The position numbers were made by a program, and so were the translations under genes. DNA of 42,361 nucleotides from Lachnospiraceae bacterium (GTDB lineage: Bacteria > Bacillota > Clostridia > Lachnospirales > Lachnospiraceae), in assembly GCA_900765975.1 (NCBI GenBank), contig CAAFTS010000014.1:1-42361 (forward strand). The letters are read 5' to 3'. The number at the start of each line of letters is the position of its first letter. Within the stretch, counting starts at the first letter, position 1. The notes under the pieces were generated by a model, which saw only the letters and a program-made list of their open reading frames with translations, did not search any database and was not told the origin of the DNA. This document shows, one piece after another, positions 1 to 8,987 of the stretch.

Positions 1-37
1 TTAATCCTTCTTTCATAGTTTTATAGTTTAATGAAAA

Positions 38-75
38 GTGACACTATCTCAAGAGAATCTTAAGGTGACATTATC
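38..75 (+). repeat. Direct repeat GTGACAYTATC upstream of ilvN promoter
   Basis: An 11-base sequence, GTGACACTATC at 38-48, recurs as GTGACATTATC at 65-75 with one difference and a 27-base period. A small palindrome, TCTCAAGAGA, lies between the copies at 47-56. The pair sits 30-70 bases upstream of the ilvN -35 element, where activator or repressor sites are common. The repeat is seen directly; a regulatory role is inference. Confidence 0.4.
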
Positions 76-107
76 ATAAGTTAACAACATATATTTTTAA
101 TTTTCTA

Positions 108-136
108 TTGACAAGTTTCAAAAATATTGTTATTAT
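108..136 (+). promoter_or_regulatory. Sigma-A promoter of ilvN
   Basis: A perfect -35 (TTGACA, 108-113) is followed after exactly 17 bases by TATTAT (131-136). Transcription should start near 143, giving a leader of only about 40 bases, too short for a T-box. A CodY-like sequence (113-127, 11 of 15 consensus bases) lies in the spacer. Confidence 0.8.
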
Positions 137-138
137 TT

Positions 139-162
139 AAAAACAGAACGCACTCTGTTTTT
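139..162 (+). promoter_or_regulatory. Perfect inverted repeat over the ilvN transcription start
   Basis: AAAAACAGA (139-147) and TCTGTTTTT (154-162) form a perfect 9-base inverted repeat with a 6-base centre. It covers the predicted start of transcription, the typical place for a repressor operator. It could also form a short RNA hairpin just ahead of the ribosome binding site (AGGAGG near 170). Confidence 0.5.
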
Positions 163-182
163 GAGTATAGGAGGAGAAAAGT

Positions 183-683
183 ATGAGAAAACAGGTATAT
201 TCATTGCTGGTAGATAATAATCCGGGAGTGTTGAGTCGGATTGCAGGTCTGTTTAGTCGGCGAGGATATAGCATCGACAGCATTACATCAGGAACAACAC
301 TGAATACAAATTTTACCAGAATTACAGTCGTGGCAACTGGAGATGAACAGATTTTATCTCAGATTGAGAAACAGGTTCGAAAACTGGAAGATGTTAGAGA
401 AATCAAAGTGCTGAAAGATGGCGAATCAGTTTTTCGGGAGTTGATCATGGTGAAGATTCGTGCGAATGCACAACAGCGTACAGAATTGAGTTCAATTGCA
501 GATATATTTCGGGCGAAGATTGTAGATGTGGAAAAAGACTCCCTGATCGTGGAATTGACAGGAGATCAGTCAAAACTGGACGCTTTCTTGAATCTATTAG
601 ATGGTTATGAGATTCTGGAATTGGCGCGAACAGGGATTACCGGACTTTCCAGAGGGAGTGAGGATATCACAATATTATTATAA
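183..683 (+). CDS. ilvN: Acetolactate synthase small (regulatory) subunit
   Basis: This is the regulatory subunit of acetohydroxyacid synthase, which binds the catalytic IlvB subunit and gives valine feedback control of the first common step of branched-chain amino-acid synthesis. The N-terminal ACT domain is plain (about residues 4-75, opening RKQVYSLLVDNNPGVLSRIA), followed by the C-terminal domain of the family (about 80-160). At 166 residues the length is normal for small subunits. An AGGAGG-type ribosome binding site lies about 8 bases ahead of the ATG. ilvC follows at once, so the two are probably co-transcribed from the promoter at 108-136. No ilvB is present in the 182 bases upstream or elsewhere in the window, so the catalytic subunit is encoded elsewhere or just outside. 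The small-subunit assignment is secure. Confidence 0.95.
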   Translation: MRKQVYSLLVDNNPGVLSRIAGLFSRRGYSIDSITSGTTLNTNFTRITVVATGDEQILSQIEKQVRKLEDVREIKVLKDGESVFRELIMVKIRANAQQRTELSSIADIFRAKIVDVEKDSLIVELTGDQSKLDAFLNLLDGYEILELARTGITGLSRGSEDITILL

Positions 684-687
684 CAAG

Positions 688-1800
<1,113 letters not shown>

Positions 1801-1833
1801 TCATATCATATTATGAATTTATAAATGAAAATT

Positions 1834-1881
1834 AAAAAGGATCGAGCTCTGCGAATGGAAAGAGTTTCGATCCTTTTTGTT
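1834..1881 (+). terminator. Rho-independent terminator of ilvNC
   Basis: AAAAAGGATCGA (1834-1845) pairs perfectly with TCGATCCTTTTT (1867-1878). The stem continues with CTCT/AGAG around a loop, and the T-run forms part of the 3' arm. It ends the ilvN-ilvC transcript. Confidence 0.9.
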
Positions 1882-1907
1882 AGAAAAATTTTCTTGAAAA
1901 TAAATAT

Positions 1908-1945
1908 AAAAAAACATCTGCCATGACGGTAGCAGATGTTTTTTG
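1908..1945 (-). terminator. Terminator of rpsT (possibly bidirectional)
   Basis: AAAAAACATCTGC (1909-1921) is complementary to GCAGATGTTTTTT (1932-1944). Read on the - strand the hairpin ends in a run of T and lies about 35 bases after the rpsT stop codon. The symmetric A/T tails would also stop + strand transcripts that escape the ilvC terminator. Confidence 0.85.
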
Positions 1946-1979
1946 TGTCTGTTAAATTCTATGATAAAACCATGAAATA

Positions 1980-2243
1980 TTAAGCAATGCTGTCTACTGC
2001 TTTGGAAAGACGAGCAACTTTTCTGGAAACTGTATTTTTGTGATATACACCCTTTGTTCCAGCCTTTGTGATCTCAACGATAGCAGCTTTTAAAGCTGTC
2101 TTAGCTGTTTCAACATCTTTCGCTTCAACTGCAGCTTCAACCTTCTTTACAGCAGTTTTCACTTTAGATTTGATTGCTTTATTTCTAGCAGCCTTTGTCT
2201 CGTTTACTAAAATTCTTTTCTTAGCGGATTTAATGTTAGCCAA
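1980..2243 (-). CDS. rpsT: 30S ribosomal protein S20
   Basis: S20 is a primary 16S rRNA-binding protein of the small subunit. The 87-residue lysine/alanine-rich sequence begins ANIKSAKKRI after the initiator and contains the family motif GVYHKNTVSRKVARL near the C-terminus. The start is a TTG at 2243: GGAGGT (2256-2251) stands 7 bases ahead of it and the protein then begins exactly as S20 homologues do. A further in-frame TTG at 2258 overlaps this ribosome binding site and is rejected. It is the only - strand gene in the window, transcribed divergently from gpr with its own consensus promoter and a leader of about 80 bases containing a hairpin. Rare start codons are common in S20 genes and may help autoregulation. 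Confidence 0.95.
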   Translation of the reverse strand: MANIKSAKKRILVNETKAARNKAIKSKVKTAVKKVEAAVEAKDVETAKTALKAAIVEITKAGTKGVYHKNTVSRKVARLSKAVDSIA

Positions 2244-2289
2244 TCTGTACACCTCCAACCATTGTAATTTTCAAATGTAAATTTGTTTT

Positions 2290-2316
2290 GTTGGACTCGG
2301 ACACGGACGTTCCAAC
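2290..2316 (-). promoter_or_regulatory. Leader hairpin of rpsT mRNA
   Basis: GTTGGA (2290-2295) and TCCAAC (2311-2316) are inverted repeats, extendable by one pair with a bulge, enclosing repeated CGGAC elements. In the rpsT transcript this hairpin lies shortly after the predicted start (near 2325) and about 45 bases before the TTG start codon. It is a candidate S20 autoregulatory element, but the function is inference. Confidence 0.4.
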
Positions 2317-2331
2317 GAAACATACTCATTT

Positions 2332-2360
2332 ATTTTATGCCAAGTACTTGTACTTGTCAA
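2332..2360 (-). promoter_or_regulatory. Sigma-A promoter of rpsT
   Basis: On the - strand, TTGACA (2360-2355), a 17-base spacer and TAAAAT (2337-2332) form a near-perfect sigma-A promoter. The spacer contains the palindrome CAAGTACTTG (2341-2350). The promoter lies inside the region upstream of gpr, so transcription of one gene could affect the other. Confidence 0.85.
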
Positions 2361-2419
2361 TACATAATTCGGAAATTATTGCAAAAACTAGAAGTATTCA
2401 AAATTTCGGAGGTAAAAAG

Positions 2420-3406
2420 ATGATTGAGAAGTATAGTGTGAGGACTGATCTTGCATTGGAAGAAAAGGAAAGGTTTGAATCAGACAATGTGGAAATTCAG
2501 GGAGTCGTTTTAGAAGAGGAATATGATGAGCAATGCGAGATGAGAATTACAAGAGTGAAAGTAGAGACTGAAAACGGTGCGAAAGTAATGGGAAAACCGG
2601 TGGGGAAATATTTGACTCTGGAGGCTCCGAATCTGGCTGTTCCGGATGAGGATTATCACAGGGAAATATCATTGAAATTGGCGGAGTATTTGAAGGAATT
2701 GATAGGAAAAGAGATGCTGGAGCAGGAAGAGATGTCAATTTTAGTAATCGGTCTAGGGAATCGTGAAGTGACACCGGATGCGTTAGGTCCTTATGTTGCT
2801 GAACAGGTATGCGTGACAAGACATATTGTAAAAGAATATGGAAAGTATGCAATGGGGATGGAGCGTGTAAAATCAGTAAGTGCAGTTGTACCCGGGGTTA
2901 TGGGGCAGACAGGAATGGAAAGTCAGGAAATTGTGAAGGGGATTGTAAAAGAGACCGGGCCGGATCTGGTTATTGCTGTAGATGCTTTGGCAGCAAGAAA
3001 CAGCCGTCGTTTAAATCGTACGATTCAGATTGCAGATACCGGTATTCATCCGGGATCGGGTGTGGGGAATCATAGAAATGGACTGACTCGGGAAACTTTA
3101 GGGATTCCGGTGATAGCGATTGGGGTGCCAACAGTAGTTGATGCGGCAACAATTGTAAATGATACAATGGAGAATTTTATTGAGGCGTTGGAGTCTTCTA
3201 AGATGTTGAAAGGTGTCGGTGATGTTTTGAAAACGTACAGCAATGCAGAAAAGTATGAATTGGTGAAAGAGTTGATTTCTCCACATTTGAATGGAATGTT
3301 TGTTACTCCAAAAGATGAAGATGAAATGGTAAAACAGATCAGTTATACCATTTCTGAGGCACTGAACGTTTTGCTTACGGATTCAGAACAAGGGCAAGCG
3401 GTATAA
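2420..3406 (+). CDS. gpr: Spore germination protease GPR
   Basis: GPR is the endopeptidase that degrades small acid-soluble spore proteins in the first minutes of germination. It is made as a zymogen in the forespore and processed at its N-terminus. The protein (328 residues) opens MIEKYSVRTDLALEEKERF, which aligns with the start of the Bacillus zymogen (YLIRTDLAVETKE). The core family motifs follow: VIGLGNREVTPDALGPYV, DALAARNSRRLNRTIQ, DTGIHPGSGVGNHRNGL and GIPVIAIGVPTVVDAATIV; the family is related to aspartate-type peptidases. I choose the ATG at 2420 because CGGAGGT (2407-2413) precedes it by 6 bases; the open frame extends to 2288 but the extra residues are unlike GPR. It is followed 44 bases later by spoIIP, a usual pairing. 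I could not identify a convincing sigma-G promoter. Confidence 0.95.
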   Translation: MIEKYSVRTDLALEEKERFESDNVEIQGVVLEEEYDEQCEMRITRVKVETENGAKVMGKPVGKYLTLEAPNLAVPDEDYHREISLKLAEYLKELIGKEMLEQEEMSILVIGLGNREVTPDALGPYVAEQVCVTRHIVKEYGKYAMGMERVKSVSAVVPGVMGQTGMESQEIVKGIVKETGPDLVIAVDALAARNSRRLNRTIQIADTGIHPGSGVGNHRNGLTRETLGIPVIAIGVPTVVDAATIVNDTMENFIEALESSKMLKGVGDVLKTYSNAEKYELVKELISPHLNGMFVTPKDEDEMVKQISYTISEALNVLLTDSEQGQAV

Positions 3407-3450
3407 TCATAAGAAAAACTGCATATAAAGAAGGAAAAGGAGGAATGAAA

Positions 3451-4647
3451 ATGCGGAAATGGAAAATAAATCGAGAAAGTATGGCAGGTGGTATAGCTGC
3501 CATCTTTCTCATTGTTGCAGGTACATATTTCTTTTTTGGAAATGGCAGTTTGTGGGGAGCTGGATGGAAATATTCCATTCAGCATCAACTGGTACAACGG
3601 GTGGAAAAAGTTTATTTTCCAGGATTGCTGTATGTGTTTCAAGGGCCTAAAAAGACGGCAGGAGAATGGCTGAAAGAACAGGCAATGACATGGATTCCGA
3701 TAGTGGGTTATGTGGATTCAAAGAAAGTGTATGAGGGGTATGTAGAAGATGAAGAAACAATTGCCAAAATTCTTGCAAGTCAGGCGGAAGATGGACATAT
3801 GTTGGATGAAAATGGAAAGCCCAAAGGCGAGATTCCACCGGTTGAAAATGTTGTGCCGCAGACAGGAACTCCAACATTGGATATGTCAATTGAGCGACTA
3901 AGGGATTTTGATTATCTGCTCGGCAATTTTTACATTGTGGACAGCAGTACGATGATTGGTCCGGAGCAGCTAAATCCCGATGATTTATTGAATCGAAATA
4001 TGAAAATAAATGTAGAGAGCAAGGGACCGAAAATTTTAATTTTTCATACGCATTCTCAGGAGGAATTTGTGGATTCTACACCAGGCGATCCTTCTACCAG
4101 CATTGTAGGAGTGGGGGAATATTTGACACAATTACTGAATGCGAAAGGAATTGAAACCATACATGATACGGGGGTTTATGATATTATCAATGGGCAGTTG
4201 GATCGGAGTAGCGCTTATGAAAATGCAGAAGCATCTATAAGACCGATTTTGGAAGCAAATCCTACCATAGAAGTTGTGATCGATCTGCATCGGGATGGAG
4301 TGGCTGAAGAAACCCATTTGGTAACGGATATCGGGGGAAAACCCACAGCGAAGATTATGTATTTTAATGGTCTGAGCCGTACACGGGTGAATGGAGATAT
4401 CGATTATTTGTATAATCCCTATATACAGGACAATCTAGCGTTCTCTCTGCAGATGCAGATTGCATCAGAAACCTTGTATCCTGGATTTGTCCGGCCGATT
4501 TATTTGCGTGGATATCGATATAATTTGCACTTGATGCCAAAATCACTTTTGATCGAGGCGGGTGCACAAACCAATACAGTGGGAGAAATGAAAAATGCGA
4601 TGGAGGTATTGGCGGAAACATTATATCATGTATTAATTGGGGATTGA
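3451..4647 (+). CDS. spoIIP: Stage II sporulation protein P (SpoIIP)
   Basis: SpoIIP is the membrane-anchored peptidoglycan amidase/endopeptidase that works with SpoIID and SpoIIM to thin the septal wall and drive engulfment. An N-terminal membrane anchor is visible (about residues 11-27, AGGIAAIFLIVAGTYFFF). The zinc-amidase domain fills the C-terminal half, with IFHTHSQEEF (His199 and His201), VIDLHRDGV and LLIEAGAQTNT (Glu369, the expected catalytic glutamate). Length is 398 residues, normal for Clostridia. AGGAGG (3438-3443) is 7 bases from the ATG at 3451; an ATG at 3445 is only one base from it and is less likely. It is probably co-transcribed with gpr, although in Bacillus the two fall under different sporulation sigma factors. 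Confidence 0.95.
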   Translation: MRKWKINRESMAGGIAAIFLIVAGTYFFFGNGSLWGAGWKYSIQHQLVQRVEKVYFPGLLYVFQGPKKTAGEWLKEQAMTWIPIVGYVDSKKVYEGYVEDEETIAKILASQAEDGHMLDENGKPKGEIPPVENVVPQTGTPTLDMSIERLRDFDYLLGNFYIVDSSTMIGPEQLNPDDLLNRNMKINVESKGPKILIFHTHSQEEFVDSTPGDPSTSIVGVGEYLTQLLNAKGIETIHDTGVYDIINGQLDRSSAYENAEASIRPILEANPTIEVVIDLHRDGVAEETHLVTDIGGKPTAKIMYFNGLSRTRVNGDIDYLYNPYIQDNLAFSLQMQIASETLYPGFVRPIYLRGYRYNLHLMPKSLLIEAGAQTNTVGEMKNAMEVLAETLYHVLIGD

Positions 4648-4696
4648 AAAGAGAAATGGTTGTATGATAAGATAAATAAATGATACAGAAAACGGG

Positions 4697-4726
4697 CAAG
4701 GTTGAGAGATTCGTCTTTCAGCCTTG
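4697..4726 (+). other. 13-bp hairpin with TTCG tetraloop before parE
   Basis: Bases 4697-4709 pair without a mismatch (two G-T wobbles) with 4714-4726 around the extra-stable tetraloop TTCG. No T-run follows (AATTTATGGG), so it is not a classical terminator. It lies 57 bases before the topoisomerase start codon. It could be an mRNA 3'-end stabiliser for spoIIP or a leader element for parE. Confidence 0.65.
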
Positions 4727-4782
4727 AATTTATGGGATGGCAGAGATGAATTTCTGCAAAGAAACCCAGCAGGAGGCAGTTT

Positions 4783-6705
4783 ATGGCAAGTAAAAATACA
4801 TACGATGCGGACAGTATTTCCGTATTAGAAGGACTGGAAGCAGTCAGGAAACGTCCGGGAATGTATATCGGAAGTGTGTCTACAAAGGGATTGAATCATT
4901 TGATTTATGAGATTGTGGACAACTCTGTGGATGAGCATCTGGCAGGATTTTGTTCAGAAATTCATGTAACACTGGAAAAGGATGGATCTGCTACAGTGGA
5001 GGATAATGGACGTGGTGTTCCGGTAGGGATGCACCAGAAGGGAATATCAGCAGCCCGTCTTGTATATACAACATTGCATGCGGGAGGAAAGTTTGATGAC
5101 TCTGCATATAAGACAAGTGGAGGTCTGCATGGAGTGGGTTCGTCAGTAGTCAATGCGCTTTCCACTTATATGGAAGTGTGGATCAGCAGAGAAGGGGCGA
5201 TTCATCATGATCGTTATGAAAGAGGAATTCCAACAATTGAATTGGAAAATGGATTACTCCCAATTGTTGGAAAGACAAGAAAGACCGGAACAAAGGTGAA
5301 TTTTTTGCCGGATGACACGATTTTTGAAAAAACTAGATTTCGTGTAGAAGAGATTAAAAGCCGCATGCATGAGACTGCATATTTGAATCCATCTCTGATA
5401 ATTGTGTTTGAAGATAAGCGAATGGATGAGCCAGAAGTGGTTACCTATCATGAGCCGGATGGAATACTCGGGTTTATCAGAGACCTAAACCAGAAAAAAG
5501 AAACACTGCACGAGCCGATTTATTTCAAAGGTGAATCGGATGGGATTGAAGTGGAAGTGGCGCTGCAGTATGTCAATGAATTTCATGAAAATGTGTTGGG
5601 ATTTTGTAATAATATTTATAATTCTGAGGGTGGAACACATTTAACCGGTTTTAAGACAACCTTTACAACTGTTATGAATCAATATGCTAGAGAGCTGGGG
5701 ATTCTAAAAGAAAAAGATGCCAACTTTACCGGGGCGGATATCCGAAATGGAATGACAGCAATCGTGTCTATTAAGCATCCGGATCCGAGATTCGAAGGAC
5801 AGACAAAGACAAAATTGGATAATCCAGATGCGGCAAAAGCAACTGGAAAGGTAACGGGAGATGAAATCGTACTCTTTTTTGACCGAAATCTGGAAACGTT
5901 AAAGAGTGTCTTGTCCAGTGCCGAGAAAGCAGCCAAGATTCGTAAGACTGAGGAAAAAGCAAAGACGAATCTTTTGACAAAGCAAAAATATTCTTTTGAC
6001 AGCAATGGGAAACTGGCAAATTGTGAAAGTAGAGATCCGAAGAAGTGTGAGATTTTTATTGTGGAAGGAGATTCTGCGGGAGGTTCTGCAAAGACAGCAC
6101 GTGACCGGAACTATCAGGCAATCCTTCCAATCCGTGGTAAGATTTTGAATGTGGAAAAGGCAAGTATAGATAAGGTGCTTGCAAATGCAGAAATTAAGAC
6201 AATGATCAATGCATTTGGCTGTGGATTTTCCGAAGGATATGGCAATGACTTTGATATTACAAAGCTGCGATATGACAAAATCATCATTATGGCAGATGCG
6301 GATGTCGATGGAGCTCATATTTCTACACTGTTATTGACACTGTTCTATCGTTTTATGCCGGAATTGATTTATGAAGGACATGTATATATTGCAATGCCGC
6401 CGCTTTATAAAGCGATGCCGAAAAAGGGAGAGGAAGAATATTTATACGATGATGCTGCATTGGAACGGTATAGAAAGACACATGACGGTGCGTTTACACT
6501 CCAACGATATAAAGGTCTTGGAGAGATGGATGCACAGCAGCTGTGGGAGACTACGTTGGATCCGGAGCATCGGCTGTTAAAACTTGTAGAGATTGAAGAT
6601 GCGCGAATGGCATCCAGTGTGACCGAGATGCTGATGGGAACGGAAGTGCCGCCTAGACGTGCATTTATTTATGAAAATGCCACAGAAGCAGAACTGGACG
6701 TATAA
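4783..6705 (+). CDS. parE: Type IIA DNA topoisomerase subunit B (probable topoisomerase IV ParE; GyrB-like)
   Basis: This is the ATPase subunit of a type IIA topoisomerase, which with subunit A passes one DNA duplex through another. The GHKL ATPase domain shows EIVDNSVDEHLAG (catalytic Glu and Mg-binding Asn) and the glycine loop GGLHGVGSSVVNALS. The transducer loop has QTKTKLDN. The TOPRIM domain has VEGDSAGGSAK (Glu428) and DADVDGAHI (Asp505/507/509), and the C-terminus has LQRYKGLGEMDAQQLW. At 640 residues it is the compact B-subunit form. AGGAGG stands 7 bases ahead of the ATG. It is 11 bases upstream of the A subunit. The sequence alone does not cleanly separate GyrB from ParE. I lean to ParE because the partner lacks a GyrA box and the locus is not next to dnaA/recF, where the gyrase pair normally sits in Clostridia. 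The family is certain; the gyrase versus topo IV choice is about 65%. Confidence 0.85.
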   Translation: MASKNTYDADSISVLEGLEAVRKRPGMYIGSVSTKGLNHLIYEIVDNSVDEHLAGFCSEIHVTLEKDGSATVEDNGRGVPVGMHQKGISAARLVYTTLHAGGKFDDSAYKTSGGLHGVGSSVVNALSTYMEVWISREGAIHHDRYERGIPTIELENGLLPIVGKTRKTGTKVNFLPDDTIFEKTRFRVEEIKSRMHETAYLNPSLIIVFEDKRMDEPEVVTYHEPDGILGFIRDLNQKKETLHEPIYFKGESDGIEVEVALQYVNEFHENVLGFCNNIYNSEGGTHLTGFKTTFTTVMNQYARELGILKEKDANFTGADIRNGMTAIVSIKHPDPRFEGQTKTKLDNPDAAKATGKVTGDEIVLFFDRNLETLKSVLSSAEKAAKIRKTEEKAKTNLLTKQKYSFDSNGKLANCESRDPKKCEIFIVEGDSAGGSAKTARDRNYQAILPIRGKILNVEKASIDKVLANAEIKTMINAFGCGFSEGYGNDFDITKLRYDKIIIMADADVDGAHISTLLLTLFYRFMPELIYEGHVYIAMPPLYKAMPKKGEEEYLYDDAALERYRKTHDGAFTLQRYKGLGEMDAQQLWETTLDPEHRLLKLVEIEDARMASSVTEMLMGTEVPPRRAFIYENATEAELDV

Positions 6706-6716
6706 GGAGAATGAGA

Positions 6717-8963
6717 ATGAGTGACAAGGAATCACAGATTATCCGAACAGAATATTCGGATCTGATGAAGAAATCATATATAGATTATGCGATGAGCGTC
6801 ATTATAGCCAGAGCGCTTCCGGATGTGCGTGATGGTTTGAAACCAGTACAGCGAAGAACGCTGTATGATATGCATGAACTGGGAATTCGTTATGACAAGC
6901 CGTATCGAAAATGTGCGCGTATTGTCGGAGATACCATGGGAAAATACCATCCGCATGGAGACAGTTCAATTTATGAATCACTGGTAGTAATGGCTCAGGA
7001 CTTTAAAAAGGGGATGGTTCTGGTAGACGGACATGGAAATTTTGGTTCCATTGAAGGCGACGGAGCCGCTGCTATGCGTTATACAGAAGCTCGTTTGGCG
7101 AAATTTACGCAGGAGGCATATTTATCGGATTTGGATAAGAATGTTGTAGATTTCGGTCCGAACTTTGATGAGACAGAAAAAGAACCTGTTGTTCTTCCAG
7201 CTAGAGTTCCAAATTTACTTGTAAATGGGGCGGAAGGAATTGCAGTTGGTATGGCAACTAGTATTCCAACGCATAATCTGGCAGAAGTAATTGACGCAGT
7301 CAAGGCATATATGAAAAACAATGAAATCAGTACTGAGCAGTTGATGAAATATGTAAAAGGTCCGGATTTCCCGACCGGAGGAATTGTGGTTAATAAGGAT
7401 GATCTGCTTGATATTTATAAAACCGGACAGGGAAAAATCAAGATCCGGGGAAAAGTAGAAGTCGAAGAATTAAAAGGCGGCAAGAAACAGCTTGTAATTT
7501 CTGAAATTCCATACACTATGATTGGAAGTGGCATCGGTAAATTTTTAAATGACGTAGCGAATCTGGTGGAAACGAAGAAAACTACAGATATTGTGGACAT
7601 TTCTAATCAATCTTCCAAAGAAGGCATTCGCATCGTGTTGGAGTTGAAACGTGGGGCAGATGCAGAAAATCTGAAAAATATGCTTTATAAAAAGACTCGG
7701 CTGGAAGATACATTTGGTGTCAATATGCTGGCAGTTGCAAATGGAAGACCAGAAACATTAGGGTTAAAAGCAATTATAGAACATCATGTGGATTTTCAGT
7801 TTGAACTGTCTACCCGCAAATATAAAACATTGCTTGCAAAAGAACTGGAACGTAAAGAAGTGCAGGAAGGTTTGATCAAGGCTTGTGATGTGATTGATTT
7901 GATTATTGAAATTCTGCGGGGGAGTAAATCAGTCAAAGATGCCCGCGCCTGTTTAGTGCATGGTGTAACAGAGAACATTAAGTTTAAGAGTAATATTTCC
8001 AAGAAAATGGCAGCAATGCTTCGGTTTACGGAACGTCAGGCAACCGCGATTCTGGAGATGCGTCTGTATAAGCTGATTGGATTGGAAATTGAAGCACTTC
8101 AGAAAGAACATGAAGAGACATTGAAGAAGATTGCCAGATATGAGGATATCTTGAGTCATTATGATTCTATGGCAAATGTCATCATGGAGGAATTGGATGC
8201 ATTTAAGAAAGAATACGGAAGAAAACGCCGTACAGTGGTAGAAAATGCAGAAGAAGCAGTCTATGAAGAGAAAAAAATTGAAGAACAGGAAGTTGTTTTC
8301 CTGATGGATCGTTTTGGATACGCAAAAACAGTAGATATCTCTGTCTATGAACGAAACAGAGAGGCTGCGGATAAAGAAAACAAGTATATTGTACAGTGTT
8401 TGAATACTGGAAGGATTTGTATTTTTACAGATACCGGAAAGATGCATCAGGTGAAGGTACTAGATCTTCCATATGGGAAATTCAGGGATAAGGGAACGCC
8501 AATCGATAATGTGAGTAATTATACCAGTGCAGAGGAAAGAATTGTGATGGTATGTGATGCAGAGCAGATGCGATTCGCAAAATTATTGTTTACAACGAAA
8601 CTGGGAATGATCAAACGTGTGGAAGGAACAGAATTTCAGGTGACAAAACGTACGATTGCAGCAACGAAACTTCAGGAAGAGGATGAAGTGGTGAGTGTAC
8701 AGGTGATCAATGAGAATCAGCAGGTTGTACTTCAGACCAAAGAAGGATTTTTCCTGAGATTCCCGGCAGAAGAAGTGCCGGAGAAAAAGAAAGGCGCAAT
8801 TGGTGTGCGTGGAATCCGTCTGAAGAAAACAGATGAAGTTGAACATGCTTATCTGTTTGAAGAAGGAACAGAGTGTAAGGTTACCTATAAAGAAAAAGAA
8901 GTCAGTCTGAATCGGCTGAAGGCAGCAAAAAGAGATGGAACCGGAACAAAAACACGAGGATGA
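6717..8963 (+). CDS. parC: Type IIA DNA topoisomerase subunit A (probable topoisomerase IV ParC; GyrA-like)
   Basis: This is the DNA-cleaving subunit of the type IIA topoisomerase. The winged-helix and tower region carries RDGLKPVQRRTLYDM and the quinolone-resistance segment HPHGDSSIYES (Ser83 and Glu87 in this numbering, the drug-sensitive residues). RYTEARL contains the catalytic Tyr122. The C-terminal beta-pinwheel begins near residue 527 and is only about 220 residues. Its first blade reads NREAADKENKYIVQC where gyrases have a QRRGGKG-type GyrA box, so DNA wrapping and supercoiling are unlikely and decatenation (topoisomerase IV) is the better guess. Length is 748 residues, against 800 or more for typical gyrase A. 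Of two in-frame ATGs, 6717 lies 7 bases from GGAG (6706-6709), whereas 6711 lies one base away. It is translationally close to parE. Confidence 0.85.
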   Translation: MSDKESQIIRTEYSDLMKKSYIDYAMSVIIARALPDVRDGLKPVQRRTLYDMHELGIRYDKPYRKCARIVGDTMGKYHPHGDSSIYESLVVMAQDFKKGMVLVDGHGNFGSIEGDGAAAMRYTEARLAKFTQEAYLSDLDKNVVDFGPNFDETEKEPVVLPARVPNLLVNGAEGIAVGMATSIPTHNLAEVIDAVKAYMKNNEISTEQLMKYVKGPDFPTGGIVVNKDDLLDIYKTGQGKIKIRGKVEVEELKGGKKQLVISEIPYTMIGSGIGKFLNDVANLVETKKTTDIVDISNQSSKEGIRIVLELKRGADAENLKNMLYKKTRLEDTFGVNMLAVANGRPETLGLKAIIEHHVDFQFELSTRKYKTLLAKELERKEVQEGLIKACDVIDLIIEILRGSKSVKDARACLVHGVTENIKFKSNISKKMAAMLRFTERQATAILEMRLYKLIGLEIEALQKEHEETLKKIARYEDILSHYDSMANVIMEELDAFKKEYGRKRRTVVENAEEAVYEEKKIEEQEVVFLMDRFGYAKTVDISVYERNREAADKENKYIVQCLNTGRICIFTDTGKMHQVKVLDLPYGKFRDKGTPIDNVSNYTSAEERIVMVCDAEQMRFAKLLFTTKLGMIKRVEGTEFQVTKRTIAATKLQEEDEVVSVQVINENQQVVLQTKEGFFLRFPAEEVPEKKKGAIGVRGIRLKKTDEVEHAYLFEEGTECKVTYKEKEVSLNRLKAAKRDGTGTKTRG

Positions 8964-8987
8964 TGAAAATTTGTATGCATTTGTGCG

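Noticed and set aside
137..182. T-box or leader-peptide attenuator for ilvN
   Set aside because: The predicted leader is about 40 bases, too short for a T-box, and has no Leu/Val/Ile-rich peptide.
2068..2280. 70-residue + strand frame across rpsT
   Set aside because: It is antisense to the conserved S20 gene and its composition mirrors it.
2288..2419. Sigma-G promoter for gpr
   Set aside because: I looked for a sigma-G -35/-10 pair but found no arrangement with good spacing; not claimed.
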